A program made the position numbers and the translations under genes. The notes below the pieces were generated by a model. The model did no database searches, was not told where the DNA came from, and saw nothing but the letters and a program-made list of their open reading frames with translations. Positions 1-6,537 of a DNA stretch of 11,849 nt are shown in pieces (positions within the stretch are counted from its first letter, which is position 1; each line of letters starts with the position of its first letter). The DNA comes from an uncultured Intrasporangium sp. (lineage in GTDB: Bacteria > Actinomycetota > Actinomycetes > Actinomycetales > Dermatophilaceae), in NCBI GenBank assembly GCA_937873285.1, contig CALMNV010000039.1, positions 1 to 11,849 of the forward strand, in the 5' to 3' direction.

Positions 1-69
1 GTCGTCGAGCGGGGCGGCCCCAGCCCGCTCCGGGTCAGCCGTGAAGTTGTAGGTGTGGAAGGTGGTCAC
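1..69 (-). CDS. Start of an unidentified operon gene (partial)
   Basis: An open minus-strand frame runs from a GTG at 69 off the left edge of the window, giving 23 residues that begin MTTFHTYNFTADPERAGA. A purine-rich stretch (GAGAGG) lies about 11 bases before the GTG. An in-frame ATG at 102 is the alternative start, but the codons between 102 and 69 (ACA, TCA, CGA) are unlike the GC-ending codons of the neighbours, so the GTG is preferred. It follows the deacetylase gene by only 43 bases (10 for the ATG) in the same direction, so it is probably the next gene of the catabolic operon. I do not recognise the product from this fragment. Confidence 0.4.
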   Translation of the reverse strand, partial: MTTFHTYNFTADPERAGAAPLDD

Positions 70-112
70 CGGACCCGCCGCCTCTCGTGATGTCGTCCAC
101 ATTGTGCCGTAG

Positions 113-1033
113 TCACGGCAACGGCCTCTCGATGGACCGGGGGCGCAGGGCGAGGCCTCGCACGTGCGCGGCGATCTCGCCGAGGGGCGCAACCCACACG
201 TCGTCGCAGGCGCCGACCTCCGACATGAGACCGGCCAGTGCCGCTGCCCGCGACGGCCGACCGCTGAGGAAGGGGTGGTTCGTCAGCACCCAGCACCCAC
301 CCACCTCCCGCAGCGCGAGGAACTCCGCCCGCCACAGCTCGACCGCCTTCGCCGGAGTCTCGATGAGCCCGGACCCGGAGACCTCGGGCAGGAAGCAGTA
401 CTGCTCCCAGTCGTCGAGGGCCCACTGGATCGGGATCTCCACGAGCGAGCTCTCACCGACGGCGAGCTCATACGGCGTGTCGGCGTCCATCAGCGAGGAG
501 TCGTAGAGGAACCCGCGCTCGGCGAGCAGCGCGGGGGTGCGCCAGGACAGGTCCCACATGGGGGCGCGGTAGCCGGTCGGTCGGACGCCGGCCACCTCCT
601 CGAGCGCGGCCAGCCCGCGGTCGAGAGCCTCGATCTCCTCGGCCTCCGTGAGGGCCGTCGGCTGCTCGTGCAGGTAGCCGTGGTGGGCGACCTCGTGGCC
701 GCAGTCGACGATCCGGCGCACCACGTCGGGGTAACGGTGGGCGGTGTACCCCGGGACGAAGAACGTCGACCGTATGCCGTGGCGCTCGAGCAGGCCGAGC
801 AGCCGGGGCACGCCGACGAGCGGCCCGTAGGCCTGGTGGCTCATGACGCTCATCCGGTCGGCCCTCGCCGGAGACCCCCAGAGCACCGCCGACTCGGCGT
901 CGACGTCGAAGGTGAAGGCCGCGGCCGCCCGTGCTCCGCCGGGCCAGGTCACCGAGTCCGCCGCGACCCCGGTGACACCGCCGGTGCCGGCGGGGTCACC
1001 GGCCCCGCCGCTCATGCCCGCCCCGTCGCTCAT
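113..1033 (-). CDS. Polysaccharide deacetylase family (CE4, HpPgdA-like) hydrolase
   Basis: The 306-residue product is a NodB-homology/CE4 protein. Visible motifs in order are FDVDAES (42-48, the Asp metal/catalytic motif), [11 protein letters not shown] (113-123, the two metal-binding His being 118 and 122), GYRAP (154-158), [13 protein letters not shown] (177-189), [11 protein letters not shown] (199-209) and [12 protein letters not shown] (251-262). The DSSLM, WALDDW and HP..GRPSR blocks are those of the HpPgdA-like cytoplasmic branch, not secreted chitin deacetylases, and no signal peptide is seen. The start ATG at 1033 overlaps the ureohydrolase stop as ATGA, which suggests translational coupling; a second ATG at 1015 is possible. 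Members of this branch next to ureohydrolases and permeases probably act on small amides or N-acyl compounds rather than on peptidoglycan; that role is inference. Confidence 0.9.
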   Translation of the reverse strand: MSDGAGMSGGAGDPAGTGGVTGVAADSVTWPGGARAAAAFTFDVDAESAVLWGSPARADRMSVMSHQAYGPLVGVPRLLGLLERHGIRSTFFVPGYTAHRYPDVVRRIVDCGHEVAHHGYLHEQPTALTEAEEIEALDRGLAALEEVAGVRPTGYRAPMWDLSWRTPALLAERGFLYDSSLMDADTPYELAVGESSLVEIPIQWALDDWEQYCFLPEVSGSGLIETPAKAVELWRAEFLALREVGGCWVLTNHPFLSGRPSRAAALAGLMSEVGACDDVWVAPLGEIAAHVRGLALRPRSIERPLP

Positions 1034-1995
1034 GCACGCACCGCGAGCAGGCTGAGAAGGTCGTAGGCGAGGTGGGCGGCCGCGACGGCCGTCACTTCGG
1101 CATGGTCGTAGGCAGGCGCGACCTCGACGACGTCCGCGCCGACCAGCCGCAGCCCGGCCATGCCGCGCAGGATCGCGAGCAGCTCGCGGCTCGTCAGCCC
1201 TCCCGCCTCGGGCGTGCCGGTCCCGGGGGCGAAGGCCGGGTCGAGGACGTCGATGTCGATGGACACGTGCACCGGCCGGTCGCCGACCGCGGCGCGGATC
1301 CGCTCCACCACACCGGGCACGCCGATCACGTCGAGGTCCTTGGCGTGGATGCAGGTGAAGCCGAGCTCGGCGTCGTCGAGCAGGTCGCGCCGGTCGTAGA
1401 GCGGTCCGCGGATGCCGACGTGGGCGGAGTGCCCCTTGGCGACGAGGCCCTCCTCGGCGGCTCGCCGGAACGGGGTCCCATGGGTGCAGGGCGCCCCGAA
1501 GTAGGTGTCCCAGGTGTCGAGGTGGGCGTCGAAGTGCACGAGCGCGATCGGTCCGTGCGCGGCATACAGCGCCCGCAGCAGCGGCAGGGAGATCGTGTGG
1601 TCCCCACCGAGGGCCACCAGGAGCCGGCCGGGGCCGATGAGCTCGGACGCGGCGCCGGAGATCGCGTCGAGGGCCTGGGCGATGTCGAAGGGGTTGGCGT
1701 CGACGTCGCCGGCGTCGACGACCTGGGCCACCTCGAACGGGCTGACGTCCTGGGCGGGGTTGTAGGGCCGCAGCAACCGCGACGCCGCCCGGATCGCCGA
1801 CGGTCCGAACCGCGCGCCCGGCCGGTAGGTCACCCCCGCGTCGAAGGGCACCCCGAGGACCGCGATGTCGAAGTCGGGCACGTCCTCGCGTCGCGGCAGC
1901 CGCGCGAAGGTGGGAAGGCCGGCATACCGGGGGGAGCGGGTCCCGTCGACCGGGCCCACCCTCCCCGTGGCGTGGCGCATGTGGTCCTCGCTCAT
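1030..1995 (-). CDS. speB: Agmatinase-family ureohydrolase
   Basis: The 321-residue product is an arginase/agmatinase/formiminoglutamase-family hydrolase, which cleaves a guanidino group to urea and an amine at a binuclear metal site, usually Mn. All ligand motifs are present: GGDHT (130-134, His133), FDAHLDT (155-161; Asp156, His158, Asp160) and SIDIDVLDP (245-253; Asp247, Asp249). The [10 protein letters not shown] block (258-267) and [13 protein letters not shown] (286-298) are the agmatinase-type signatures. The ATG at 1995 has a strong AAGGAGG six to twelve bases upstream (2005-2011). It lies 15 bases after the SDR gene and overlaps the deacetylase gene by four. Family members differ in substrate (agmatine, guanidinobutyrate, guanidinopropionate, guanidine), so the speB name marks the family; the true substrate is open. 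Confidence 0.93.
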   Translation of the reverse strand: MSEDHMRHATGRVGPVDGTRSPRYAGLPTFARLPRREDVPDFDIAVLGVPFDAGVTYRPGARFGPSAIRAASRLLRPYNPAQDVSPFEVAQVVDAGDVDANPFDIAQALDAISGAASELIGPGRLLVALGGDHTISLPLLRALYAAHGPIALVHFDAHLDTWDTYFGAPCTHGTPFRRAAEEGLVAKGHSAHVGIRGPLYDRRDLLDDAELGFTCIHAKDLDVIGVPGVVERIRAAVGDRPVHVSIDIDVLDPAFAPGTGTPEAGGLTSRELLAILRGMAGLRLVGADVVEVAPAYDHAEVTAVAAAHLAYDLLSLLAVRA

Positions 1996-2010
1996 CGGAC
2001 TCCTCCTCCT

Positions 2011-2775
2011 TCAGACCCGGCCGCGCGTGGAGCCGCCGTTGACCTGGATGACCTGCCCGACCATGGACCCCAGACGGTGGTCGGCGAGCAGCGCGACGGC
2101 CGCCGCGACCTCCTCCGGCGCCCCGATCCGCCCGAGGGGGATGCCGGACGCATACCTCGCGTGGATCTCGGCCAGGCTGACCTCGGCGGCGGCAGCGTCG
2201 ACGAGCAGCTGCGGGGTGTCGATGACGCCCGGCGCGATGGCGTTGACGACGATCCCCTCGGGTGCCAGCTCGCGCCCCAGCGTCTTGGTCAGCGCGATCA
2301 GTCCCGCCTTCGAGGCGGCGTATGCCGTCGCGCCGGGCCAGCCGGTGACCCCCCACTCGCTCGCGATGATGACGATCCGTCCTGCGCCGTGCGCGCGCAT
2401 GCCCGGCAGGACGGCCTGGATGAGGTGGAAGGTCCCGCCGAGGTTGGTGTCGACGACGCGCCACCAGTCGGTCTCGTCGTCCTGCGTCAACCGGGCCATC
2501 GACATGAAGGCATGGTTGGCGACGAGGATGCCCACCGGTCCCACCCGGGCCTCGACGTCGGCCACGAGCCGGGTCACGGCAGCGGGGTCGCTGACGTCGC
2601 CCACGGCCGTGACGCCGCCGAGCTCGGCCGCGAGCGAGGTGAGGGCGGTGCTCCCGGTCAGGTCGTTCAGCGCGACGACCGCCCCGTCGGCGGCCAGGCG
2701 CCGGGCGTGGGCGACCCCCATGCCGCGACCGGCTCCGGTGACGAGGGCGACGCGGCCCTGCAGGTGGCCGGTCAT
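2011..2775 (-). CDS. Short-chain dehydrogenase/reductase (SDR), FabG-like
   Basis: A 254-residue classical SDR, an NAD(P)-dependent oxidoreductase acting on an alcohol or ketone. Visible are the nucleotide-binding TGAGRGMG (13-20), the structural Asn in NHAF (87-90, replacing the usual NNAG), Asn111, and the catalytic set Ser139, Tyr152 and Lys156 with the normal 13-residue Ser-Tyr spacing. The segment after it (NAIAPGVIDTP, 178-188) and the C-terminal QVIQVNGGS (241-249) are FabG-like. ATG at 2775 is one base after the stop of the preceding SDR gene, so translation is probably coupled. It is the third gene of the permease operon. The substrate cannot be inferred beyond being part of this catabolic pathway; it is not a housekeeping fatty-acid FabG by context. 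Confidence 0.9.
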   Translation of the reverse strand: MTGHLQGRVALVTGAGRGMGVAHARRLAADGAVVALNDLTGSTALTSLAAELGGVTAVGDVSDPAAVTRLVADVEARVGPVGILVANHAFMSMARLTQDDETDWWRVVDTNLGGTFHLIQAVLPGMRAHGAGRIVIIASEWGVTGWPGATAYAASKAGLIALTKTLGRELAPEGIVVNAIAPGVIDTPQLLVDAAAAEVSLAEIHARYASGIPLGRIGAPEEVAAAVALLADHRLGSMVGQVIQVNGGSTRGRV

Positions 2776-2776
2776 G

Positions 2777-3523
2777 TCAGATCACCGCCCCGGAGTTGGG
2801 ACCGAGGACCTCGCCGACGCAGAAGGTGCCCTCCTCCACGAGCCAGGCCACGCAGCGAGCGACCTCCTCGGGGGAGCCCAGCCGGCGGACCGGCAGGGTC
2901 TGCAGGTATGCCGCCGCCCGCCACGGCGAGTCCGGGGCCAGCAACGGGGTGTCGGTCGGGCCGGGAGCGACGGCGTTGACACGCAGGCCGGCAGGCGCAA
3001 CCTCGGCCGCAAGCGACCGGACGAAGCCGAGAACGGCGCCCTTGGCGGCGGCGTAGTGCGCATCACCGTCCCCGCCTCCGACGGCGAGCTCGCTCGTGAT
3101 CGCCACGATGGCCCCGGCCCCGCGCTCGAGCATGCCCGGAAGGACGCACTTGCTGAGGGTGCGCAGCCCGCCCAGGTGGACGCGCAGCATCCTGGTCCAC
3201 TGCTCGACGGTGATCTCGCCGACGGGAGCCATCTCGTAGTGGCCGGCGACGGAGACCGCCGCTGCGACGGGCCCGAGCGCAGCGCCGACCCTGGCCACGG
3301 CGGCGGCCACGGCGGCGGCGTCCGTGACGTCGACGACCGCGCTGAGGTCGCAGAGCGGACTGGCCGCGAGGTCCAACCCACCGACCCGCCACCCGCGCGC
3401 GGCCAGCTCCGCCGCGACGGCCGCGCCGATGCCGCTCGCGGAGCCGGTGACGACCGCGACCCCGGCTCCGGCCCCGGCCTTGCGGGGAGGGTCCTCGACC
3501 GGGGCCGGAGTCGCGGTCGTCAC
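2777..3523 (-). CDS. Second short-chain dehydrogenase/reductase, divergent
   Basis: A 248-residue SDR. The Rossmann motif TGSASGIG (26-33) is followed by Asp51, which favours NAD over NADP, and the catalytic residues are Ser144, Tyr157 and Lys161. The usual NNAG is replaced by SVAG (91-94), and the region between the first strand-helix-strand units is short. GTG at 3523 is chosen because it overlaps the permease stop as GTGA; a longer open frame upstream would run through the permease gene and is rejected. The first 20 residues (Ala/Pro-rich) are probably a disordered extension. It differs clearly from the adjacent SDR (2011-2775), so the pair is not a recent duplication. Two SDRs in one operon suggest two successive oxidations or a hetero-oligomer (inference). 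Confidence 0.88.
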   Translation of the reverse strand: MTTATPAPVEDPPRKAGAGAGVAVVTGSASGIGAAVAAELAARGWRVGGLDLAASPLCDLSAVVDVTDAAAVAAAVARVGAALGPVAAAVSVAGHYEMAPVGEITVEQWTRMLRVHLGGLRTLSKCVLPGMLERGAGAIVAITSELAVGGGDGDAHYAAAKGAVLGFVRSLAAEVAPAGLRVNAVAPGPTDTPLLAPDSPWRAAAYLQTLPVRRLGSPEEVARCVAWLVEEGTFCVGEVLGPNSGAVI

Positions 3524-4986
3524 GTGGTGAGACCCAGGTCGGCGGCCTCGTCGGCGGACTCCTCCGCGTCGACGACCGACGTCGCGACGAGCCGGCCGCG
3601 CACGCTCACGTAGATCGCGAGGCCGAGCACCCCGAGGACGAGCACCGCCAGCCACACCGACCAGTCGAGGTAACGCTGGTCGGCATACACCGGCCGCGGC
3701 CACGCGATGTTGAGGAACTGGACCACCGCCCACGCCGTCGCGACGACCGCGATGACCGGAGTCAGGGCGCCAAGGGTGAACGGCCCGTCCCGCCAGGCGC
3801 CGCGGGCTCGCGCGACCAGGAAGCCGACGAGCGGGAAGAGGAAGGCGAGGTAGAAGCCACCGGACGTGAAGTTGACCATGATCGTGTACACGTTCTCCGC
3901 GACCCGGCTGAGCAGGAGCAGGGCCATGCCGGTCACCGTCGTGACGAGGATCGCGTTGACGGGAATGCGCTGCCCGGCACTGAGCCGGCTCAGGGCACCG
4001 GAGCCGGGGAGCGCCCCGTCGCGGGCGAAGGACCAGATGACGCGCGACGCGGAGGTCTGCAGCGCCAGGAAGCTCGCCACGAAGCCGATGAGGAAGAGGG
4101 TCTCGACGGGCTTGGCGATCGACGGGCCGAGCGCGCTCGTCACCGTCTCGTAGACGGGATCGGCGACCTTCCCGGCGGCGACGGCGCCGAGGTCAGGGAT
4201 CGCCAGGATGATCGCCAGGCTCGAGTACATGACGACCGCGGCGATCAGGACGATGGACGAGATGACTGCCTTGGGCAGGTTGGTCCGGGGCTCGTGGACC
4301 TCCTCGGCGATCGCGCCGGCGCTCTCGAAGCCGACGAAGGACCAGCCCACGAACATCACGGCGACCAGGAAGGGCCCGGAGATCGCGAGGTAGCCGCCGG
4401 CCCCGCCACCGCCCTCGGTGAGCACGGACAGCGGGTTGACGCGGTGGGCGAGGAGCAGCCAGGTGCCGAGCCCCAGGGAGCCGACCACCTCCGCGATGAT
4501 GCTGGTGGTCATGAAGATCTTCAGGGCTCGGCGTCCGACGAGGTTGAGGCCGGTCGCCAGCACGAGGATTCCCGCAGCGATCAGGGCTCGCAGGGCGCCG
4601 GTGGGCGCCTCGACGCCGGCGATGTTGGCGACGAACCCCGCAGCGCCGAGCCCCACCGCGACCATGGCGATGACCAGCGTCCACATGTAGGTCCAGCCGG
4701 CGAACCAGCCGTACCCGTTGCTGACGAGCCGGCGCGACCACTGGTAGATGGACCCCTCGATGGGCCAGCGCGAGACAAGCACGGCGAAGACGAAGGCGAC
4801 GAGCAGCTGGCCGCCGAAGACCACGAGGAAGGCCCACCAGAAGCTGGGACCGGCCGCGCCGATGGCGAGCCCGAAGATCCCGTACAGCGCGACGATCGGG
4901 GAGATGAAGGCGAAGGCGAAGGCGAAGGACGACCACAGCGAGAACTCACGCCTGAGCACGTGCTGGGCCTCGACGGTCTGGGACAT
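3520..4986 (-). CDS. APC-superfamily amino acid/amine permease
   Basis: A 488-residue integral membrane protein with about 12 hydrophobic segments, for example 24-44, 50-71, 97-118, 131-150, 160-180, 203-220, 240-263, 296-312, 343-360, 372-394, 407-427 and 442-462. The sequence SRWPIEGSIYQWSRR (72-86), followed by NGYGWFAGWTYMW (90-102), and GFESAGAIAEEVHEPR (219-234) are typical of the amino acid/choline/GABA branch of the APC superfamily, which imports small amines and amino acids. The ATG at 4986 has GGAGGTG at 4991-4997. It is the first gene of the operon and divergent from the pucR gene across 165 bases. The charged C-terminal tail (473-485) is cytoplasmic. Its cargo is probably the compound attacked by the ureohydrolase and SDRs; this is inference from context. 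Confidence 0.92.
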   Translation of the reverse strand: MSQTVEAQHVLRREFSLWSSFAFAFAFISPIVALYGIFGLAIGAAGPSFWWAFLVVFGGQLLVAFVFAVLVSRWPIEGSIYQWSRRLVSNGYGWFAGWTYMWTLVIAMVAVGLGAAGFVANIAGVEAPTGALRALIAAGILVLATGLNLVGRRALKIFMTTSIIAEVVGSLGLGTWLLLAHRVNPLSVLTEGGGGAGGYLAISGPFLVAVMFVGWSFVGFESAGAIAEEVHEPRTNLPKAVISSIVLIAAVVMYSSLAIILAIPDLGAVAAGKVADPVYETVTSALGPSIAKPVETLFLIGFVASFLALQTSASRVIWSFARDGALPGSGALSRLSAGQRIPVNAILVTTVTGMALLLLSRVAENVYTIMVNFTSGGFYLAFLFPLVGFLVARARGAWRDGPFTLGALTPVIAVVATAWAVVQFLNIAWPRPVYADQRYLDWSVWLAVLVLGVLGLAIYVSVRGRLVATSVVDAEESADEAADLGLTT

Positions 4987-4990
4987 GGAA

Positions 4991-4997
4991 CACCTCC
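4991..4997 (-). promoter_or_regulatory. Ribosome binding site of the permease gene
   Basis: GGAGGTG on the minus strand, six bases (from GGAGG) before the ATG at 4986. It decides the permease start within a much longer open frame that continues upstream through the region of the divergent pucR gene. Confidence 0.75.
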
Positions 4998-5047
4998 GGT
5001 GCGGGGCGACGTTGCCCACAGCGCCCACGGTGATGTGCCGCGGGAGT

Positions 5048-5113
5048 CTTGGCAAGCGATCAGACGGCACGCGGTGCGAAGTCACCGCCGCGCGGTCCCG
5101 CGGTTGTGCAAGC
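5048..5113. promoter_or_regulatory. Candidate operator pair in the divergent pucR-permease gap
   Basis: Two related sites lie in the 165-base gap: CTTGGCAAGC (5048-5057, containing the 4+1+4 palindrome CTTG-G-CAAG) and GTTGTGCAAGC (5103-5113, with TTG-TG-CAA). They share TTG(N1-2)CAAGC in the same orientation, with centres about 55 bases apart. Divergent catabolic regulators often bind such paired sites between themselves and the operon they control. That PucR binds here is inference; no known PucR consensus was matched with certainty. Confidence 0.35.
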
Positions 5114-5139
5114 CTCCATCGTGGCGCCCCCGCCGGCAC

Positions 5140-5145
5140 TACATT
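5140..5145 (+). promoter_or_regulatory. Probable -10 box of pucR (leaderless transcript)
   Basis: TACATT fits the actinobacterial TAnnnT -10 pattern and ends six bases before the pucR ATG at 5152. No Shine-Dalgarno sequence precedes that ATG. Transcription would start at or next to the start codon, giving a leaderless mRNA, a common arrangement in actinobacteria. No good -35 element is seen. Confidence 0.45.
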
Positions 5146-5151
5146 CGCTCC

Positions 5152-6225
5152 ATGCTCGAAGGCGGGTCTTCCTGCACAGTGGCTGACCTGCTTGCGGAGC
5201 CCGGCCTCGGTCTGGCTCTCGTGACGCCCGCCGTCGACCTCAGGCGGCAGGTCCGGTGGGTGCAGACGACCGAGCTCGTCGACCCCTCGCCCTACCTTCG
5301 CCCGGACGAGCTGGTCTGCACCGTGGGCACCTCGCTGCACACGGATCGAGCGGTCCGGGACTTCGTCGCCGCGGTCGCGGGCCGCGCCGCCGCGCTGTGC
5401 TTCGGTCTGGGCGACGTGCACGAAGCCCTGCCCGGCAGCCTCGCCGAGGCGTGCCGGCTTGCGGGGCTGCCGTTGCTCACGCTGCCCTACGGCGTGGCCT
5501 TCCTCGCGGTCGCGGACGTCGTCGAGAGGTTGCGCGGGCAGGCTTCCGAGGCGCAGTCGCTCGGGCGGCTCATCGACCTCGTCCAGACAGGCCTGGCGCG
5601 ACCGGAGTCCCTGCACGACGCTCTCACCGCACGCGGGCTCGACCCCAGCCGGCTCGTGGTGGCCGCCTGGCCGCCGGGGTCGGCAGCGCTCCTGACCGGG
5701 CCGCTCGTCGGTGGCGTGGCAGCCGAGACGGTCGAGCGGACTGTGACGATCTCGGCGTCCGTGGGAGCGGTCCTCGGGATCGCCCGCTCCGCCGGGCTGC
5801 GCTGTGGATATGCCGACCCGGCGCCGCTGGCCGAGCTCGGCTCGGCGCTCGCCACGGCCGATCTGGCCCTCGCGGCCGCGGCGACCGGTGGAGCGCCGTG
5901 CGGCCCCGACGACGTCGCGTCCTTCGCGCTCCTGCTGGAGTCGGTCCCCCGCGAAAGGCTGCGGCCCTTCCTCGCCCGGGTGATCGAGCCACTGGTCGTG
6001 GCAGGCGCCCACGCATCCCCCACCTACCTCGACACCCTGCGCTGCTTCCTCGAGCACGACCTGTCGGTGGGCCGGACGGCCAAGGCCCAGTTCCTCCACC
6101 CGAACACGGTGCGGCATCGGCTCGCGCTCATCAAGGAGGTGACGGGTAGGGACCCGTTCGTGACCGGGGACCTGCTCGCGCTGGCCGTCGCGGTGCACGC
6201 TCACGACCGGGAGCGGCGTCGGTGA
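5152..6225 (+). CDS. PucR-family transcriptional regulator
   Basis: A 357-residue regulator. The N-terminal PucR domain (about 8-125) opens with TVADLLAEPGLGLALV (9-24) and contains VRWVQTTELVDPSPYLRPDE (34-53). The C-terminal PucR/CdaR helix-turn-helix (about 292-350) contains FLEHDLSVGRTAKAQFLHPN (299-318), followed by TVRHRLALI (319-327). The middle (130-285) is alanine-rich and lacks an obvious extra domain. At this length it is a short member. Family members usually activate neighbouring permease and catabolic genes in response to the substrate (PucR for purines, GabR for GABA). Its divergent position makes it the likely regulator of the operon at 113-4986. ATG at 5152 is the first residue before the conserved domain; no SD is present, in keeping with a leaderless start. 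Confidence 0.9.
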   Translation: MLEGGSSCTVADLLAEPGLGLALVTPAVDLRRQVRWVQTTELVDPSPYLRPDELVCTVGTSLHTDRAVRDFVAAVAGRAAALCFGLGDVHEALPGSLAEACRLAGLPLLTLPYGVAFLAVADVVERLRGQASEAQSLGRLIDLVQTGLARPESLHDALTARGLDPSRLVVAAWPPGSAALLTGPLVGGVAAETVERTVTISASVGAVLGIARSAGLRCGYADPAPLAELGSALATADLALAAAATGGAPCGPDDVASFALLLESVPRERLRPFLARVIEPLVVAGAHASPTYLDTLRCFLEHDLSVGRTAKAQFLHPNTVRHRLALIKEVTGRDPFVTGDLLALAVAVHAHDRERRR

Positions 6226-6230
6226 CCCCC

Positions 6231-6270
6231 GTGGAGCGTTGTGGCCCGCCTGAGGGCCACAACCCTCCAC
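6231..6270 (+). terminator. Hairpin terminator after pucR
   Basis: Starting five bases after the pucR stop, the arm GTGGAGCGTTGTGGCCC (6231-6247) and GGGCCACAACCCTCCAC (6254-6270) pair over 17 positions with one mismatch, around the loop GCCTGA. There is no T tract, as is usual for high-GC actinobacterial terminators. Confidence 0.8.
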
Positions 6271-6323
6271 AGGCCCGCGTCTGACGCGGCGTCCGCCTGA
6301 TGTGCCCCACCGCCGGCACCTTT

Positions 6324-6422
6324 GGGGGGGTGGGGGGGTTGGACGGGAATCGCTGCCCCCGGGCCACGGTTCCCGTCCAACGGGCCCCTCCCCAGAGTCC
6401 CGAGCCCTAGGTTAGGAGGGGC
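6324..6422. repeat. G-run plus two inverted repeats upstream of the HTH gene
   Basis: This otherwise gene-free stretch (6271-6537) contains three structural elements. First, G7-T-G7 at 6324-6338 can form a one-nucleotide-loop G-quadruplex. Second, a perfect 12-bp inverted repeat GTTGGACGGGAA (6338-6349) / TTCCCGTCCAAC (6370-6381) encloses 20 bases. Third, GCCCCTCC (6384-6391) pairs with GGAGGGGC (6415-6422). A TAGGTT box at 6408-6413 fits the TAnnnT -10 pattern and could start the HTH transcript about 120 bases before its start codon. The structures may be regulatory; function unknown. Confidence 0.6.
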
Positions 6423-6537
6423 ACCGCCGGAGACGGCCGGTGTTGCGGGGGTAGTTCGGGTGCGCAACTCGAACGAAAAGGACATCGGGTCCCGTCGGCC
6501 GCGGGGGAGCGGCGGACGGGGCGGGGGAGGCGGCGCG

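Noticed and set aside
1034..2464. Minus-strand open frame extending the deacetylase upstream to 2464
   Set aside because: It runs out of frame through the ureohydrolase and SDR genes and encodes an Arg/Gly/Pro-rich shadow sequence; the ATGA overlap at 1030-1033 gives the real start.
1072..3613. Long plus-strand open frames across the catabolic operon
   Set aside because: They are antisense shadows of high-GC genes, with low-complexity composition and no domain; the minus-strand genes carry complete family motifs.
4987..6270. Upstream extension of the permease frame on the minus strand
   Set aside because: It lies antisense to the PucR gene; the permease family begins at the ATG at 4986 with a good ribosome site.
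6322..6537. N-terminal extension of the HTH protein from an ATG at 6322
   Set aside because: It translates the G run and inverted repeats into Gly/Pro/Arg-rich sequence; the GTG at 6538 has a ribosome site and begins the helical domain.
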